Assembly (NCBI GenBank): GCA_947493455.1
Contig: CANLRB010000013.1
Coordinates: forward strand, 61,921-125,920
DNA: 64,000 nt
Direction: 5' to 3'
Source of the DNA: an uncultured Pseudoalteromonas sp.
GTDB taxonomy: Bacteria; Pseudomonadota; Gammaproteobacteria; Enterobacterales; Alteromonadaceae
In this document: positions 1 through 9,565 of the stretch, one piece after another
Position numbering within the stretch: position 1 is the first letter of the stretch
Layout of the letters: every line of letters begins with the position of its first letter
Program-made: the position numbers and the translations under genes
Notes under the pieces: generated by a model
Databases searched by the model: none
The model's input: the letters and a program-made list of their open reading frames with translations, nothing else
Told to the model about the DNA's origin: nothing

Positions 1-387
1 GAGGTCTTACCGAAGCAAGTCGCGATGCACACAAGTATTGATTATGGACAGCGCTTAAGCGCCTTTACGACACTATGTTTCGGTGGTGATTTCGATAAGG
101 CGGTTACGTTGATGAAAGATGACTTGGCTGAACCGTATCGACAAGACTTAATTGCTGGGTTTACGCAAGCGCGCGATACATTACCAAAGTTGGGAGCTGA
201 CGTAATAGCAATTTCGGGAGCTGGGCCAACATTACTGGCACTGACAAAGTCGGCAAAACAAGCGCAAGCAATTGACGCTTGGTTAAAAGATAATTATTTA
301 AATGAACAAGGTTTTAGCCACATTTGTAAAATTGACAATGATGGCACACGTATAATAAATAAAGGGGAAAATGATGTTGTTGCATAA
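1..387 (+). CDS. thrB: Homoserine kinase, C-terminal part (cut by window start)
   Basis: The frame is open from base 1, so only the C-terminal 128 residues are visible. Homoserine kinase phosphorylates L-homoserine to O-phosphohomoserine, the substrate of the next gene product, in threonine biosynthesis; it is a cytoplasmic GHMP kinase. The sequence shows the family's late landmarks: a stretch reading DLAEPYRQDLIAGF and the conserved ISGAGPTLLAL segment, which is the third GHMP motif. The stop codon lies 17 bases inside thrC, so the two genes are translationally coupled, as in the thrABC operon. The upstream operon part, including any attenuator, is outside the window. Confidence 0.95.
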   Translation, partial: EVLPKQVAMHTSIDYGQRLSAFTTLCFGGDFDKAVTLMKDDLAEPYRQDLIAGFTQARDTLPKLGADVIAISGAGPTLLALTKSAKQAQAIDAWLKDNYLNEQGFSHICKIDNDGTRIINKGENDVVA

Positions 388-1657
388 TCTTAAAGACGCC
401 GAGCAGGTGGTGTCGTTTGTAGAAGCCGTTAAAGTAGGATTAGGCAATAATCAGGGCGTATTTTTCCCTCAGAGCATAGCTCCGCTTGCCGATGTTGATG
501 CTTTGTTAGAACTTGATTTTGTTGGTCGCAGTAGCAAAGTTCTGTCGCATTTGATTGGTGACGAAATACCACAGAGCACAATAGCAAGCATGGTAAAAAA
601 TGCCTTTAACTTTCCAGCTGAGTTAGTCAAAGTAGAAGAAAACGTATATTGCCTTGAACTCTTTCATGGCCCAACATTAGCGTTTAAAGACTTTGGTGGC
701 CGCTTTATGGCCGAATGCTTATCCGTATTTAATGAGGGTAATAAAACCACCATATTAACTGCAACGAGTGGTGACACTGGGGCGGCTGTAGCGCATGCTT
801 TTTACGGTAAAAAAGATATTGATGTGGTCATTTTATACCCTAAAGGCAAGATCTCTTTGGCACAACAAAAGCTCTTTACGACCTTAGGAAACAATATTCA
901 TTGTTACGCAGTTGAAGGCAGTTTTGACGATTGTCAGGCGATGGTTAAACACGCCTTTTTAGATGATGAAATAAAACAGCGTTTAGGCTTAAATTCAGCT
1001 AACTCAATCAATATTAGCCGTTTGCTCGCCCAAGTTTGTTATTATTTTGAAGCTGTCGCGCAACTTCCGAGTGAGCAAAGAGAAAAAGCCCACATTTCTG
1101 TGCCAAGCGGTAACTTTGGTAATGTTTGTGCGGCAATGATCGCGGCAAGCCTTGGCTTACCTGTTGCTAAGTTATCGGCAACGACTAATCAAAATGATAC
1201 TGTACCACGCTATTTGGCATCAAAAGAGTGGGCGCCGAATGACACCCTAGAGTCTCTATCGAACGCAATGGATGTTAGTAAACCGAACAACTGGCCACGC
1301 GTTCAGTTTATGCTAGACAATGACTGGTTTAACTATGAAAACTTTTACTCTCACAGTGTCGGTGAGGATGAAACAAAAGCCATCATGCAACAGGTTTATG
1401 ATAATGGTTATTTGGCAGAGCCTCACACTGCAATTGCTTATCAAGGACTAAAGCAAGATTTAGCAAGTGATGGCGTGGGTGTGTTCTTGTCGACGGCACA
1501 TCCGGCTAAATTTAAAGAATCAGTTGAAGAGATTTTAAATATTGATTTAGCAATGCCAAAACCGCTCGCTGATGCGTTGGCAAAGCCCTGCTTAGCGCAA
1601 GAACTTGTTAATGACTATCAGGTATTAAGAGAGCAACTATTGGCTAAATTAGGCTAG
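371..1657 (+). CDS. thrC: Threonine synthase
   Basis: A PLP-dependent enzyme of 428 residues that converts O-phosphohomoserine to threonine in the last step of the pathway. The PLP lysine motif HGPTLAFKDFGGRF is present with Lys at about residue 106. A TSGDTGAAVAHAF phosphate-binding loop and a late SVPSGNFGN motif fit fold type II PLP enzymes, and the length is normal for the bacterial short form. Two adjacent ATG codons (371 and 374) could both serve as start. The overlap with thrB indicates one transcript. A long inverted repeat follows at 1672-1708. Confidence 0.96.
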   Translation: MMLLHNLKDAEQVVSFVEAVKVGLGNNQGVFFPQSIAPLADVDALLELDFVGRSSKVLSHLIGDEIPQSTIASMVKNAFNFPAELVKVEENVYCLELFHGPTLAFKDFGGRFMAECLSVFNEGNKTTILTATSGDTGAAVAHAFYGKKDIDVVILYPKGKISLAQQKLFTTLGNNIHCYAVEGSFDDCQAMVKHAFLDDEIKQRLGLNSANSINISRLLAQVCYYFEAVAQLPSEQREKAHISVPSGNFGNVCAAMIAASLGLPVAKLSATTNQNDTVPRYLASKEWAPNDTLESLSNAMDVSKPNNWPRVQFMLDNDWFNYENFYSHSVGEDETKAIMQQVYDNGYLAEPHTAIAYQGLKQDLASDGVGVFLSTAHPAKFKESVEEILNIDLAMPKPLADALAKPCLAQELVNDYQVLREQLLAKLG

Positions 1658-1671
1658 CCTTCATAACTCAA

Positions 1672-1708
1672 TAAGTATAAAGTCAGGGTTCAACTGGCTT
1701 TATACTTA
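1672..1708. terminator. Long inverted repeat after thrC
   Basis: An almost perfect stem (TAAGTATAAAG...CTTTATACTTA, extended by CAG/CTG) encloses a 7-base loop. It lies between thrC and the GNAT gene. It is AT-rich and has no strong T-run, so it may be a weak terminator or an mRNA-stabilising hairpin at the end of the thr operon. Confidence 0.45.
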
Positions 1709-1721
1709 ATGAGTAAACACA

Positions 1722-2219
1722 ATGATCCGACCTGTGTGCGCGCTGGATGCACCCGCTATTACAGCAATTTACAACCACTATATTTTGAACACCGTTGTTA
1801 CTTTTGAGCTCGACCCACTAAATGACTCTGATATTCACTCTCGAATTGAACAAGTTTTAACGAAGCAGCTGCCTTGGTTTGTTATAGAACAAAAGGGAGA
1901 AGTTGTTGGTTTTGCTTATGCAAATACGTGGAAGGAACGTGTTGCCTACCAAAATACCGCTGAAATAACAGTCTATATTGCACCACAAGCCTTGGGTAAG
2001 GGGTTGGGGCGCTTGTTGTACGCAGCCTTATTTGACGCATTAGCAAAAACCCATATTCACAGTGTGATAGGCGTTGTAACCTTGCCAAATGTAGCAAGCG
2101 AAAAACTGCATGAACAGTTCTCAATGGAAAAAGCCGCACACTTTAAAGAGGTCGGTTATAAATTTGATAAGTGGTTAGATGTCGGCTATTGGCAAGGGTT
2201 TATTCAAAGGGACTCATGA
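1722..2219 (+). CDS. GNAT N-acetyltransferase, phosphinothricin/methionine-sulfoximine acetyltransferase-like
   Basis: 165 residues with the layout of the Pat/MnaT group of GNAT enzymes, which acetylate the amino group of small amino-acid analogues using acetyl-CoA. The start IRPVCALDAPAITAIYNHY is the typical first helix of this group. The acetyl-CoA pyrophosphate loop is seen in QALGKGLGRLL at about residues 90-100. A conserved GVVTLPN segment and a closing VGYKFDKWLDVGYWQ complete the domain. The stop codon overlaps the next start (ATGA), so it is coupled to the CreA-like gene. The substrate cannot be read from sequence; amino-acid analogue detoxification is a family-level inference. Confidence 0.85.
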   Translation: MIRPVCALDAPAITAIYNHYILNTVVTFELDPLNDSDIHSRIEQVLTKQLPWFVIEQKGEVVGFAYANTWKERVAYQNTAEITVYIAPQALGKGLGRLLYAALFDALAKTHIHSVIGVVTLPNVASEKLHEQFSMEKAAHFKEVGYKFDKWLDVGYWQGFIQRDS

Positions 2220-2689
2220 TGAAAAAATTAGTTTGTATAGCTGCACTGTCGGTTTTGATGAGTGGTTGCGGTGACAGTGAAGTAGGCGATGTCAGCTTAG
2301 GTTTATTTACACTTAAAGACATTAAGCTCAATAGTATGCATGATCCATTGATCCCTGGGGTGACGTGCCATGTTGCCTCCGTTGAAGCGAATTTGAGTTT
2401 ATCAGATCCTAGTGATAGCTCGATTTCCTGTCGCCAAACTGGCGATATTACCCCTGCGATGATTGCAAATATAGATAAAAGTGACTCAGGTGAAGTGGTG
2501 TTTAAAAAGTCAAAGAGCATCTTTTTGAAGAGCATGAAAGTGAGGCGTATTTATGATGCAAAAAATCAAACGCTAATGTATCTGTCATACTCTACTAAAG
2601 AAACGTCCGGCAGTTTTAAACATAGTTTGTCGACCGTGCCACTGTGGGGGACCAAGGCTTATACAACTAATAACCCAACAAATGACTAA
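2216..2689 (+). CDS. creA: CreA-family lipoprotein
   Basis: A protein of about 157 residues similar to E. coli CreA. The shared landmarks are a TCHVA segment, [44 protein letters not shown] and a closing STVPL. CreA has no firmly known function; in enterics it lies next to the CreBC two-component system, which is not present here. The N-terminus has a short hydrophobic signal ending LMSGCG, a plausible lipobox, so the protein is probably a periplasm-facing lipoprotein. The start is chosen at 2216 because its ATG overlaps the GNAT stop; a second ATG follows at 2219. Confidence 0.8.
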   Translation: MMKKLVCIAALSVLMSGCGDSEVGDVSLGLFTLKDIKLNSMHDPLIPGVTCHVASVEANLSLSDPSDSSISCRQTGDITPAMIANIDKSDSGEVVFKKSKSIFLKSMKVRRIYDAKNQTLMYLSYSTKETSGSFKHSLSTVPLWGTKAYTTNNPTND

Positions 2690-2736
2690 GCGGCTATGGC
2701 ATACTAGGTATATGTATTTTTTTACACCAGTATGTT

Positions 2737-3396
2737 ATGAACGATTGGCCATCTTTTCTTGCAAATGAAAAGCAGGAACCTTACTTAAAAGAAACGCTTA
2801 CTTATATTGAAAAACAGCGCGAACAAGGCGTTGTTATATACCCTAAAGAGCAAGATGTATTTAATGCATTTGCGGCGACCCCGTTTGATGACGTTAAAGT
2901 TGTGATTCTAGGTCAGGATCCGTATCACGGACCTGACCAAGCCCACGGTTTAGCGTTTTCTGTCAATAGAGATATAAAAATACCGCCTTCTTTGGTAAAT
3001 ATGTATAAAGAGTTAGCGACAGATATTGACGGCTTTACGATACCCGCCCATGGCAATTTACAAAGTTGGGCAGAGCAAGGTGTATTGCTACTCAATACCG
3101 TACTGACGGTTGAGCAGGGCAAAGCACATTCGCATAAACATTTGGGCTGGGAAACATTTACCGATAAAGTACTGGCACACATAAACCAACATAAAAACGG
3201 TGTTGTGTTTATATTATGGGGTGCACATGCGCAGAAAAAAGGTAAATTCCTTGATACCGGTAAACATGTTGTGCTGAAAGGTCCACATCCGTCGCCGCTT
3301 TCCGCCTATCGTGGTTTTTTTGGTTGTCAGCATTTTTCTTTAACCAATGATGCCTTGGCAAAACAGCATAAATCAGGGATTAATTGGCAAGTTTAA
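2737..3396 (+). CDS. ung: Uracil-DNA glycosylase, family 1
   Basis: 219 residues, normal for family 1 UDG, which removes uracil from DNA in base-excision repair. The water-activating motif GQDPYHG has its catalytic Asp at about residue 61. The DNA-intercalating loop HPSPLSA near residue 184 and the [10 protein letters not shown] uracil-binding region are intact. The gene stands alone. Its last four bases overlap the 3' end of the convergent LysR gene. Confidence 0.97.
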   Translation: MNDWPSFLANEKQEPYLKETLTYIEKQREQGVVIYPKEQDVFNAFAATPFDDVKVVILGQDPYHGPDQAHGLAFSVNRDIKIPPSLVNMYKELATDIDGFTIPAHGNLQSWAEQGVLLLNTVLTVEQGKAHSHKHLGWETFTDKVLAHINQHKNGVVFILWGAHAQKKGKFLDTGKHVVLKGPHPSPLSAYRGFFGCQHFSLTNDALAKQHKSGINWQV

Positions 3397-4307
3397 TGAG
3401 ATAAATATTGCGCAAATGATTTTTCAATATGATTTATAAACTGTGCCACTTTAGCAATGTGCGAACGGTGCTTTGGGTAGAGTACATAGACCGGGATCTG
3501 TTCGGCTTGCCAGTTCGGTAAGACACGCTGCAATTGGCCCGTTTTGGTTTCGCCTTGTGTCATGTAGGTAGGCAATAAGGCGATGCCACAGTGCTCCATC
3601 GTTAATTGCTTTATCACCTCAAAATCATCACTGAGAAAATAGTAAGGCAATGATAACTGAACACGTTCTTCGGTGTCGCTATTATATAAATTAAGCGGTT
3701 TGACTCTATTATCCGGGCTCATATGTAAAATTGAGTGATGAGATAAATCTGTAAGTTCAGTTAGTTCGTTGGTGTTGTTTTTAAGGTACTCGGAACTTGC
3801 GTAAATATGGCGTTTTATATGTCCCAGTGGTTTGGCGATAAGTCGTGAATCGCTGAGTTCACCGATGCGGATCAGCACATCGTAACCTTGCTCAATTAAG
3901 TCAACTCGTTGATTAAGTAAACTGAGATGTAACTTGACCTCAGGGTACATTTTCATAAATTGAGCGAGCGAGTTTTTGAGTACCTGTTGACCCATAGTTA
4001 CCGAGGTGCCAATTTTGAGGTTACCAGAGATTGATTGCTTGATGGTATTGACGGCGCTATGGGCTAAATTGATTTCTTCTGAGATACGCTTGCAATGGGT
4101 TAGAAACTGGCCTCCGGCTTCGGTTAAGCGTTGACTGCGCGTGGTTCGCTCGAGTAGCACGGTACCAAGCTGCTGCTCTAGTTTTGTGACCTTTCGGCTG
4201 ACATTGGCTTTAGGGATACCTAAACGTTCGGCTGCTTGAGTAAAGCTTCCCGCTTCGACCACACTTAAAAAAGTCATCATATCGTTTAGGTCGTAGGTTT
4301 TTGCCAT
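3393..4307 (-). CDS. LysR-family transcriptional regulator
   Basis: 304 residues. The N-terminal winged HTH (residues 8-65) contains [28 protein letters not shown], the usual LysR recognition helix region. The rest is a type 2 periplasmic-binding-like effector domain, in the group close to the LrhA/DsdC-like 'AbgR/YhjC' regulators that begin with a [14 protein letters not shown]-type helix. It ends convergently on ung and has no divergent neighbour that would suggest its target; the gene behind it is a small DUF3545 protein read in the same direction. The effector and regulon are unknown. Confidence 0.88.
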   Translation of the reverse strand: MAKTYDLNDMMTFLSVVEAGSFTQAAERLGIPKANVSRKVTKLEQQLGTVLLERTTRSQRLTEAGGQFLTHCKRISEEINLAHSAVNTIKQSISGNLKIGTSVTMGQQVLKNSLAQFMKMYPEVKLHLSLLNQRVDLIEQGYDVLIRIGELSDSRLIAKPLGHIKRHIYASSEYLKNNTNELTELTDLSHHSILHMSPDNRVKPLNLYNSDTEERVQLSLPYYFLSDDFEVIKQLTMEHCGIALLPTYMTQGETKTGQLQRVLPNWQAEQIPVYVLYPKHRSHIAKVAQFINHIEKSFAQYLSH

Positions 4308-4386
4308 GGTATGTCTCTAACTTCTAGGTGAGTGGTTATGGTAGCAACGTCGAGGTTAAAAGCAATTCTATTGCCTCATGGCCAAT

Positions 4387-4415
4387 AAAAAAGGCCCAAA
4401 TATTGAGCCTTTTTT
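4387..4415. terminator. Bidirectional rho-independent terminator
   Basis: AAAAAAGGC and GCCTTTTTT arms surround a short AT-rich loop. It lies downstream of the DUF3545 gene on the minus strand and gives a T-run on both strands, separating that gene from the lysR promoter region. Confidence 0.75.
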
Positions 4416-4431
4416 GCGAGTGTGATGTTAA

Positions 4432-4617
4432 TTATATAAGTGAATCATCAAACTCAAGTTCGTTAAAGTAGTCGAGCTCCTGTAACTCTTTTCTTAAACG
4501 ATGCCGTTCTTGTAGCGCTTCAATTTCACGCCACTTACGCTTTTTTCCTTTAGCAGAGGTTTTTGTTTTTGCTTCGGGACGTTCTACAACAGTTAAAATG
4601 TCATCAAGACTATCCAT
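4432..4617 (-). CDS. DUF3545 family small protein
   Basis: 61 residues, highly charged, with the family core GKKRKWREIEALQERHRLRKELQELD and an acidic tail. The family is found in marine Gammaproteobacteria such as Vibrio, Shewanella and Pseudoalteromonas and has no assigned function. A clear AGGAGG ribosome-binding site lies 6-7 bases before the ATG, and a terminator follows directly, so this is a genuine monocistronic gene despite its size. The basic central helix suggests nucleic-acid or ribosome contact, but that is only inference. Confidence 0.82.
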   Translation of the reverse strand: MDSLDDILTVVERPEAKTKTSAKGKKRKWREIEALQERHRLRKELQELDYFNELEFDDSLI

Positions 4618-4733
4618 GGTCGCCTCCTGTGGATTTTTTAACCTCGGGATAAGTAAATATCACAACTGGTATGAAAATAAAACTATTATGTTTCCGTTTT
4701 GTTAAAAAAAGATGAAGTATTGAGGACAAGATC

Positions 4734-4763
4734 AAAAAAACGGCGAATATTGTCGCCGTTTTT
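4734..4763. terminator. Terminator of the tal-pgi operon
   Basis: A perfect CGGCGA/TCGCCG stem with A-run and T-run flanks lies just beyond the pgi stop codon on the minus strand. It can act in both directions. Confidence 0.85.
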
Positions 4764-4789
4764 ATAAAAGGTAAAGAGCGAGATTAAGG

Positions 4790-6421
4790 TTAGCTTTGAT
4801 GCTCTTTAAAGAGGCTAACAAGGGCACTTGTTGATGGATCAAGTTCATGCTCACTATCACTATCTATCGCATTTAGCACCGTTTTTCCAAGCTGTTTACC
4901 AAGCTCAACACCCCATTGGTCAAAACTGTTAATATCGAAAAGTACACCTTGCACGAATACTTTATGCTCGTAACAAGCTAACAATGAGCCAAGACTAAAA
5001 GGCGATATATCGTCAATTAGCAGCATATTAGACGCTGTATTGCCGGGCATTTGTTTATGCTGTGCAAGTTGTTTGGCCTCGGTGCTCTCTAAACCGCTCT
5101 CACGTAGTTCTTGTTCCGCTTGCTGGAGAGATTTTCCGAGCATTAAAGCTTGAGCTTGGGCGAAGCAATTTGCCGCCATAAAACGATGGTGTTGCTGGTA
5201 TTGACTGTTATTTTTAAGTGGCAAGATAAAGTCGATCATTGCGTTTTGCTTGCCTTGATGAAACAACTGCATAAAAGAATGTTGGCAGTTGGTTCCTTCA
5301 GCACCCCATAAGATAGGGCCAGATAGCGCAACTTCGTCTCCTTGGTTATTCACGCGTTTACCATTACTTTCCATATCTAGCTGTTGTAAATAGGCTGGTA
5401 AGGCTTTGAGTGCGTGGCTGTAGGGCAGTACCATCAAGTTATTCAATTGGAAATAGCGTTGTTGCCAGTAACCGATAAGTGCTAAAACAACAGGTAAGTT
5501 ACGGTTGAGTGGCGTTTCACAAAAGTGTTTGTCTTGCGCCGCTGCGCCGTTTAGCAACTCGTTAAAATGAGCGCGACCAATGGCTAATGCAAGTGGTAAA
5601 CCGATTACAGACCAAACGGAGTAACGGCCACCAACGAAGTCCCATAGTGGGAACGTGAGTTCATCCGCAATACCAAACTCATTTGCTAAATTGGGTTTTG
5701 CTGTCAGCGCGACCCAATGGGATGCAATGGCTGCTTTTTCTAAATGTTGGCAAAACCAGGTTTGTATTGCTTGGGCATTAATTTGTGTTTCAGAGGTGGT
5801 CCAAGACTTAGAAGCAACAATCACTAATGTCGTTTCTGGATTGAGCTTTTTTAAAATTTGCTCAATTTGTTCGCCGTCGATATTGGCTAAATAGTGACAA
5901 TTTAAATCTGACACCGCATAATCTGACAAGGCGCCATGCAGCATTTTAGGACCAAAAAAAGAGCCGCCTATGCCAATGCTTATTACGTCGGTGAACGGTT
6001 TCCCAGTATACCCGCACCGTTTGCCACAGTGAACATCATCGACAAATTGCAGCATACGCTGTTTCGTATCTTCAATTTGTTGACAAAGCTCGGGTTGGTG
6101 CGGTGCCAAGTAATCGGAATTGCGCAAGGCTGTATGTAAAACAGCACGCTGCTCAGTGCGATTAATTATCTCGCCAGAAAACATCTTGTCGCGTTCAGCA
6201 AGCAAGCCTTTATTCGAAGCGACTTGGCATAGCTGTTCAAGTATCTCCGAATCGAAGAACTGTTTTGAGGCGTCCAAGCGAATCGCCGGAGCTTTAAATG
6301 ATAATTGTTGAGGTCGGTCCGCGTGCGCATTAAAAAGCTCCTTTAACGGGAGCTTTTTAAACTTGTCCGCAGCTAGTTGTAAATACTCATCGAGTTGTTG
6401 CAAAGAGCTGGCAGGTGTCAT
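4790..6421 (-). CDS. pgi: Glucose-6-phosphate isomerase
   Basis: 543 residues, close to the E. coli enzyme. It interconverts glucose 6-phosphate and fructose 6-phosphate in glycolysis and gluconeogenesis in the cytoplasm. Visible signatures are the sugar-phosphate loop SKSWTTSETQINA, the PGI signature around GGRYSVWSVIGLPLAL, the catalytic-Glu region NGKRVNNQGDEV and the C-terminal VFVQGVLFDINSFDQWGVELGK containing the active-site Lys. It starts 13 bases after tal on the same strand, so tal-pgi forms an operon linking the pentose-phosphate pathway to glycolysis. Confidence 0.97.
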   Translation of the reverse strand: MTPASSLQQLDEYLQLAADKFKKLPLKELFNAHADRPQQLSFKAPAIRLDASKQFFDSEILEQLCQVASNKGLLAERDKMFSGEIINRTEQRAVLHTALRNSDYLAPHQPELCQQIEDTKQRMLQFVDDVHCGKRCGYTGKPFTDVISIGIGGSFFGPKMLHGALSDYAVSDLNCHYLANIDGEQIEQILKKLNPETTLVIVASKSWTTSETQINAQAIQTWFCQHLEKAAIASHWVALTAKPNLANEFGIADELTFPLWDFVGGRYSVWSVIGLPLALAIGRAHFNELLNGAAAQDKHFCETPLNRNLPVVLALIGYWQQRYFQLNNLMVLPYSHALKALPAYLQQLDMESNGKRVNNQGDEVALSGPILWGAEGTNCQHSFMQLFHQGKQNAMIDFILPLKNNSQYQQHHRFMAANCFAQAQALMLGKSLQQAEQELRESGLESTEAKQLAQHKQMPGNTASNMLLIDDISPFSLGSLLACYEHKVFVQGVLFDINSFDQWGVELGKQLGKTVLNAIDSDSEHELDPSTSALVSLFKEHQS

Positions 6422-6434
6422 AGTTGATTATCTC

Positions 6435-7385
6435 TTATAACGCTTTAAAGCGTTCTTCTAAATCTAATTGAGCTTTGGCAAATAAACGAATTCCTTCGCC
6501 TAATTTTTCGGTTGCCATTGCATCTTGATTATGTTGCCAGCGGAACTCGGCTTCACTTAAAGGAGTTGGTTTAGCAACGGTTGTTGTTGGTAATTCTAGC
6601 GGATGAACATCAGCATTTTCAAGGCTAGCCAGCTCTTCCAGTAATGCTGGGCTAATCGTTAACCGATCGCAGCCTGACAGGGCTAAAATTTCGCCTGTGT
6701 TTCTAAAGCTGGCGCCCATGACAACGGTTTTATAGTCGTGTTTTTTATAAAATTCGAAAATCGAACGCACAGACTGCACACCTGGATCATCTAGTGCTGA
6801 TTCAGGTTTGGCCATGCCGTTTGCTATATGCCAGTCAAGAATACGCCCAACGAATGGAGAAATTAGAAAAACATTTGCATCGGCACATGCGCGGGCCTGC
6901 GCATTTGAGAAAAGCAGTGTTAAGTTACATTTTATACCTTCTTTCTCAAGCTGTTCAGCCGCTTTTATGCCTTCCCATGTTGAGGCGATTTTAATTAAGA
7001 TTTTGTCTTGCGGCACACCTTCTAATTTATAAAGTGCAAGTAACTGCTTCGCTTTAGCAATAGTCGCTTCGGTATCAAACGATAATCGAGCGTCCACTTC
7101 TGTAGAAATATAACCAGGCACAACGTTCGCAATTTCTTTACCAATCAGTACTGCAAAATAATCGCACGCTAAGGCAATTTGTTTTTGCGCATCGCTTTCG
7201 TTCTCACTGGCGTAGTGAAGTGCTTTTTTTAGAAGTGGTTGATAGCTTTCTAATTCACTCGCTTTGAGTAATAGTGACGGATTGGTTGTTGCGTCTTGCG
7301 GTTGGTGTTGTTTGATCGCAGCAATGTCGCCGGTGTCTGCGACGATAGTCGATTGCTCTTTCAGAGCAGCTAAAATTTGTGACAT
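6435..7385 (-). CDS. tal: Transaldolase
   Basis: 316 residues, the TalA/TalB type. It transfers a dihydroxyacetone unit between sugar phosphates in the non-oxidative pentose-phosphate pathway. The Schiff-base lysine is in [11 protein letters not shown] (Lys132, the same number as in E. coli TalB). [12 protein letters not shown] at the N-terminus and [18 protein letters not shown], followed by [12 protein letters not shown], are canonical. It is the first gene of a two-gene operon with pgi. The 398-base region before it is shared with the divergent yaaA. Confidence 0.97.
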   Translation of the reverse strand: MSQILAALKEQSTIVADTGDIAAIKQHQPQDATTNPSLLLKASELESYQPLLKKALHYASENESDAQKQIALACDYFAVLIGKEIANVVPGYISTEVDARLSFDTEATIAKAKQLLALYKLEGVPQDKILIKIASTWEGIKAAEQLEKEGIKCNLTLLFSNAQARACADANVFLISPFVGRILDWHIANGMAKPESALDDPGVQSVRSIFEFYKKHDYKTVVMGASFRNTGEILALSGCDRLTISPALLEELASLENADVHPLELPTTTVAKPTPLSEAEFRWQHNQDAMATEKLGEGIRLFAKAQLDLEERFKAL

Positions 7386-7783
7386 GGTTTACCTCATTCC
7401 ATAAAAACACGTGTTCGGTGTATTTTGAGATTATTTAATGTCTATCATATTGCCTTTTATTGAAACTAACATGACAGGTCAATTGTCCGTAATTCTTGTC
7501 AAATGCAAGTTTGGAAGAAATAGTTTAAATGTCCCCGTTTTGACATTAAAAATGATTGAAATACACACTTAATATACTGAGTTTTGAAATTGACACTAAA
7601 ACTAATTGAAGTCAATTAATTTCGTCGCTATACGCGTATCAACTTAAGTTATATCGGTGTCAGGGGGCACGTTAAAAACCATATAAAACCGGATTATGAT
7701 AACAAAACGAGCAATTCATAGTGTACAGGCTTTTTGACACTTGATAGCATTTAGTAATTAAACATACAACGACGAGTAAAATA
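7386..7783. promoter_or_regulatory. Divergent tal / yaaA control region with a 21-base direct repeat
   Basis: There is no gene in these 398 bases. Two copies of a TTGACA-YTAAAA-type element (7540-7560 and 7590-7610) match at 18 of 21 positions and are spaced exactly 50 bases apart, about five helical turns. TTGACA recurs at 7734 and its inverse TGTCAA at 7497. The copy at 7734, followed about 15-17 bases later by TAATTA/ATTAAA, is a plausible yaaA promoter. The repeat could be a regulator site for the carbon-metabolism operon; the regulator is unknown. Confidence 0.4.
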
Positions 7784-8563
7784 ATGATTACTGTTATATC
7801 TCCGGCTAAAAATTTAGATTACGAAACGCCAAGCCCAACAGATTTGAATACGTATCCAGAATTATTGGCACATAGCCAGGAGCTAATCTCTGTGTGCCGC
7901 ACACTTGCGCCACACGATATTGGTAGTTTAATGAAAATTAGCGATAAGTTAGCAGGATTAAACGCAGCGCGTTTTGAACAATGGTCAGAACCATTTAATC
8001 TTGAAAATGCAAAGCAAGCCATTTTTGCCTTTAATGGTGATGTATATACGGGCTTAGATGCGAGTACATTAACCACTGACAGCTTGACATATGCTCAGAA
8101 CAATTTACGAATTTTGTCGGGCTTATATGGGCTTTTAAAGCCGCTAGACTTAATGCAAGCATATCGCTTAGAAATGGGTACTAAGTTAGATAATCCTCGC
8201 GGCAAAAATTTATATCAGTTTTGGGGCGCCATTATTGCCGAAAAGTTGAATGAGCAGCTGCAAAAACAAGATTGCCAGACGATTGTTAATTTGGCATCAA
8301 ATGAATATTTTAAAGCGGTAGATAAAAAAATGCTTAATGCACAAATCGTAACGCCTATCTTTAAAGATTGTAAAAATGGACAATATAAGGTGATTAGCTT
8401 TTATGCGAAAAAAGCACGCGGCATGATGGCCCGTTACCTCATTGAAAATAAAGTCACCAGTTTGGCCGAATTAGAAAAGTTTGATAGTGCGGGTTATCGT
8501 TTCTCAAAGGAAATGACTTCAAAAGACAATGAACCTGTTTTTATTCGTGAAGAGCAAGCTTAA
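7784..8563 (+). CDS. yaaA: Peroxide stress protein YaaA (DUF328/UPF0246)
   Basis: 259 residues, nearly the same as E. coli YaaA. It carries the family start [17 protein letters not shown], a central [22 protein letters not shown] motif and [12 protein letters not shown]. coli YaaA is OxyR-induced and limits free iron and so Fenton damage to DNA during peroxide stress; it also binds DNA through a helix-hairpin-helix-like fold. It is monocistronic and ends 5 bases from the convergent diguanylate cyclase gene. No OxyR box was identified by eye. Confidence 0.95.
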   Translation: MITVISPAKNLDYETPSPTDLNTYPELLAHSQELISVCRTLAPHDIGSLMKISDKLAGLNAARFEQWSEPFNLENAKQAIFAFNGDVYTGLDASTLTTDSLTYAQNNLRILSGLYGLLKPLDLMQAYRLEMGTKLDNPRGKNLYQFWGAIIAEKLNEQLQKQDCQTIVNLASNEYFKAVDKKMLNAQIVTPIFKDCKNGQYKVISFYAKKARGMMARYLIENKVTSLAELEKFDSAGYRFSKEMTSKDNEPVFIREEQA

Positions 8564-8568
8564 TTTTT

Positions 8569-9450
8569 TTACGACTCTGTTGTGATGGCCGGCATGACAA
8601 GATTACGGCCATTTTCTTTTGCTAAATAGAGCTGTTTGTCTGCTTGACTGATAAGTGAGTCGATAGAGGTTGTTGTGTCACAGCAGTGCACAACGCCAAT
8701 ACTTGCAGTGTAGCTAAATTGCTGTTGTTGATAATGAACAACGAGCTGCTCTATTTTATCTTTAATTTTATTTGCACGGACTAGGGCATCGTTTAACTGC
8801 GTATTTTTTAGAAATAAAATGAATTCTTCACCTCCCCAGCGGGCAAATATATCATCCTCTCGCGTAAGTTGTTTTAGCAAAGATGTAAACTCAATTAATG
8901 CTTGATCGCCTGCGTTATGGCCGTAATTGTCATTAATTTTTTTGAAGTGATCGATGTCAAAAAGCAATATTGCAAAGCCTTTTGGTTGTTTATTTTCTTG
9001 CCTTGCGAGTTTAACCATATCAAGAAAATAGCGCCGAATATAAGCCCCTGTTAGGCTGTCTGTATGCGCTAGTAGCTCCAGCGACTTTTTTTGACTTTTT
9101 AAGGTCTTGAGCCAGTCATTAACACCAACCAGCAAAATAAAAAAGCCGATTACTTCGAGTACATCTTCAAGTAAGATAACAACCAAATACGAAATCTCGA
9201 CAACTTCGTCAAACGTATCGGACACTAGCGAAGTAAAAATAAGTAAAAACCCTAACCGTATTGTAGAAAAAACTTCGCTTTGGTTATCTTTGTCACTGAG
9301 TAATGCGAGCAGGAAAAATACAGTGCAGGTCATGATAAACTCGGTAATCAGGCTGACAACGTCAATATCATCTACTTTTTCAAACAACAATAAATAACCA
9401 ATGCTGATAATGGTTAAAATCGTCAATGGTAGTTTAATTCGCGAAAACAT
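8569..9450 (-). CDS. Membrane-bound diguanylate cyclase (GGDEF)
   Basis: 293 residues. About four hydrophobic segments fill residues 8-110 and form a small membrane sensor without a recognisable ligand domain. A short linker is followed by a GGDEF domain from about residue 128. The active-site motif is intact (RWGGEEF, residues 204-210), as is FDIDHFKKINDNYGHNAGD for nucleotide and metal binding. An RxxD inhibitory site (residues 197-200) sits exactly five residues before GGEEF, so product inhibition by c-di-GMP is expected. It should make c-di-GMP from two GTP. It is monocistronic. Confidence 0.93.
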   Translation of the reverse strand: MFSRIKLPLTILTIISIGYLLLFEKVDDIDVVSLITEFIMTCTVFFLLALLSDKDNQSEVFSTIRLGFLLIFTSLVSDTFDEVVEISYLVVILLEDVLEVIGFFILLVGVNDWLKTLKSQKKSLELLAHTDSLTGAYIRRYFLDMVKLARQENKQPKGFAILLFDIDHFKKINDNYGHNAGDQALIEFTSLLKQLTREDDIFARWGGEEFILFLKNTQLNDALVRANKIKDKIEQLVVHYQQQQFSYTASIGVVHCCDTTTSIDSLISQADKQLYLAKENGRNLVMPAITTES

Positions 9451-9565
9451 ATTTACTTCCTATTGCTTTACGAATACACCAATTAGTATAAAAGTATTAA
9501 CTAATCTCGCATTGTTTCGGATCAACATTTAGCGCAACTTTTCATAGCGTTCTCCATTTTAGAGG

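Noticed and set aside
7750-7768. GTAATTAAA near yaaA, resembling half of a HexR operator
   Set aside because: Only half of the palindrome is present and it lies at yaaA, not at tal.
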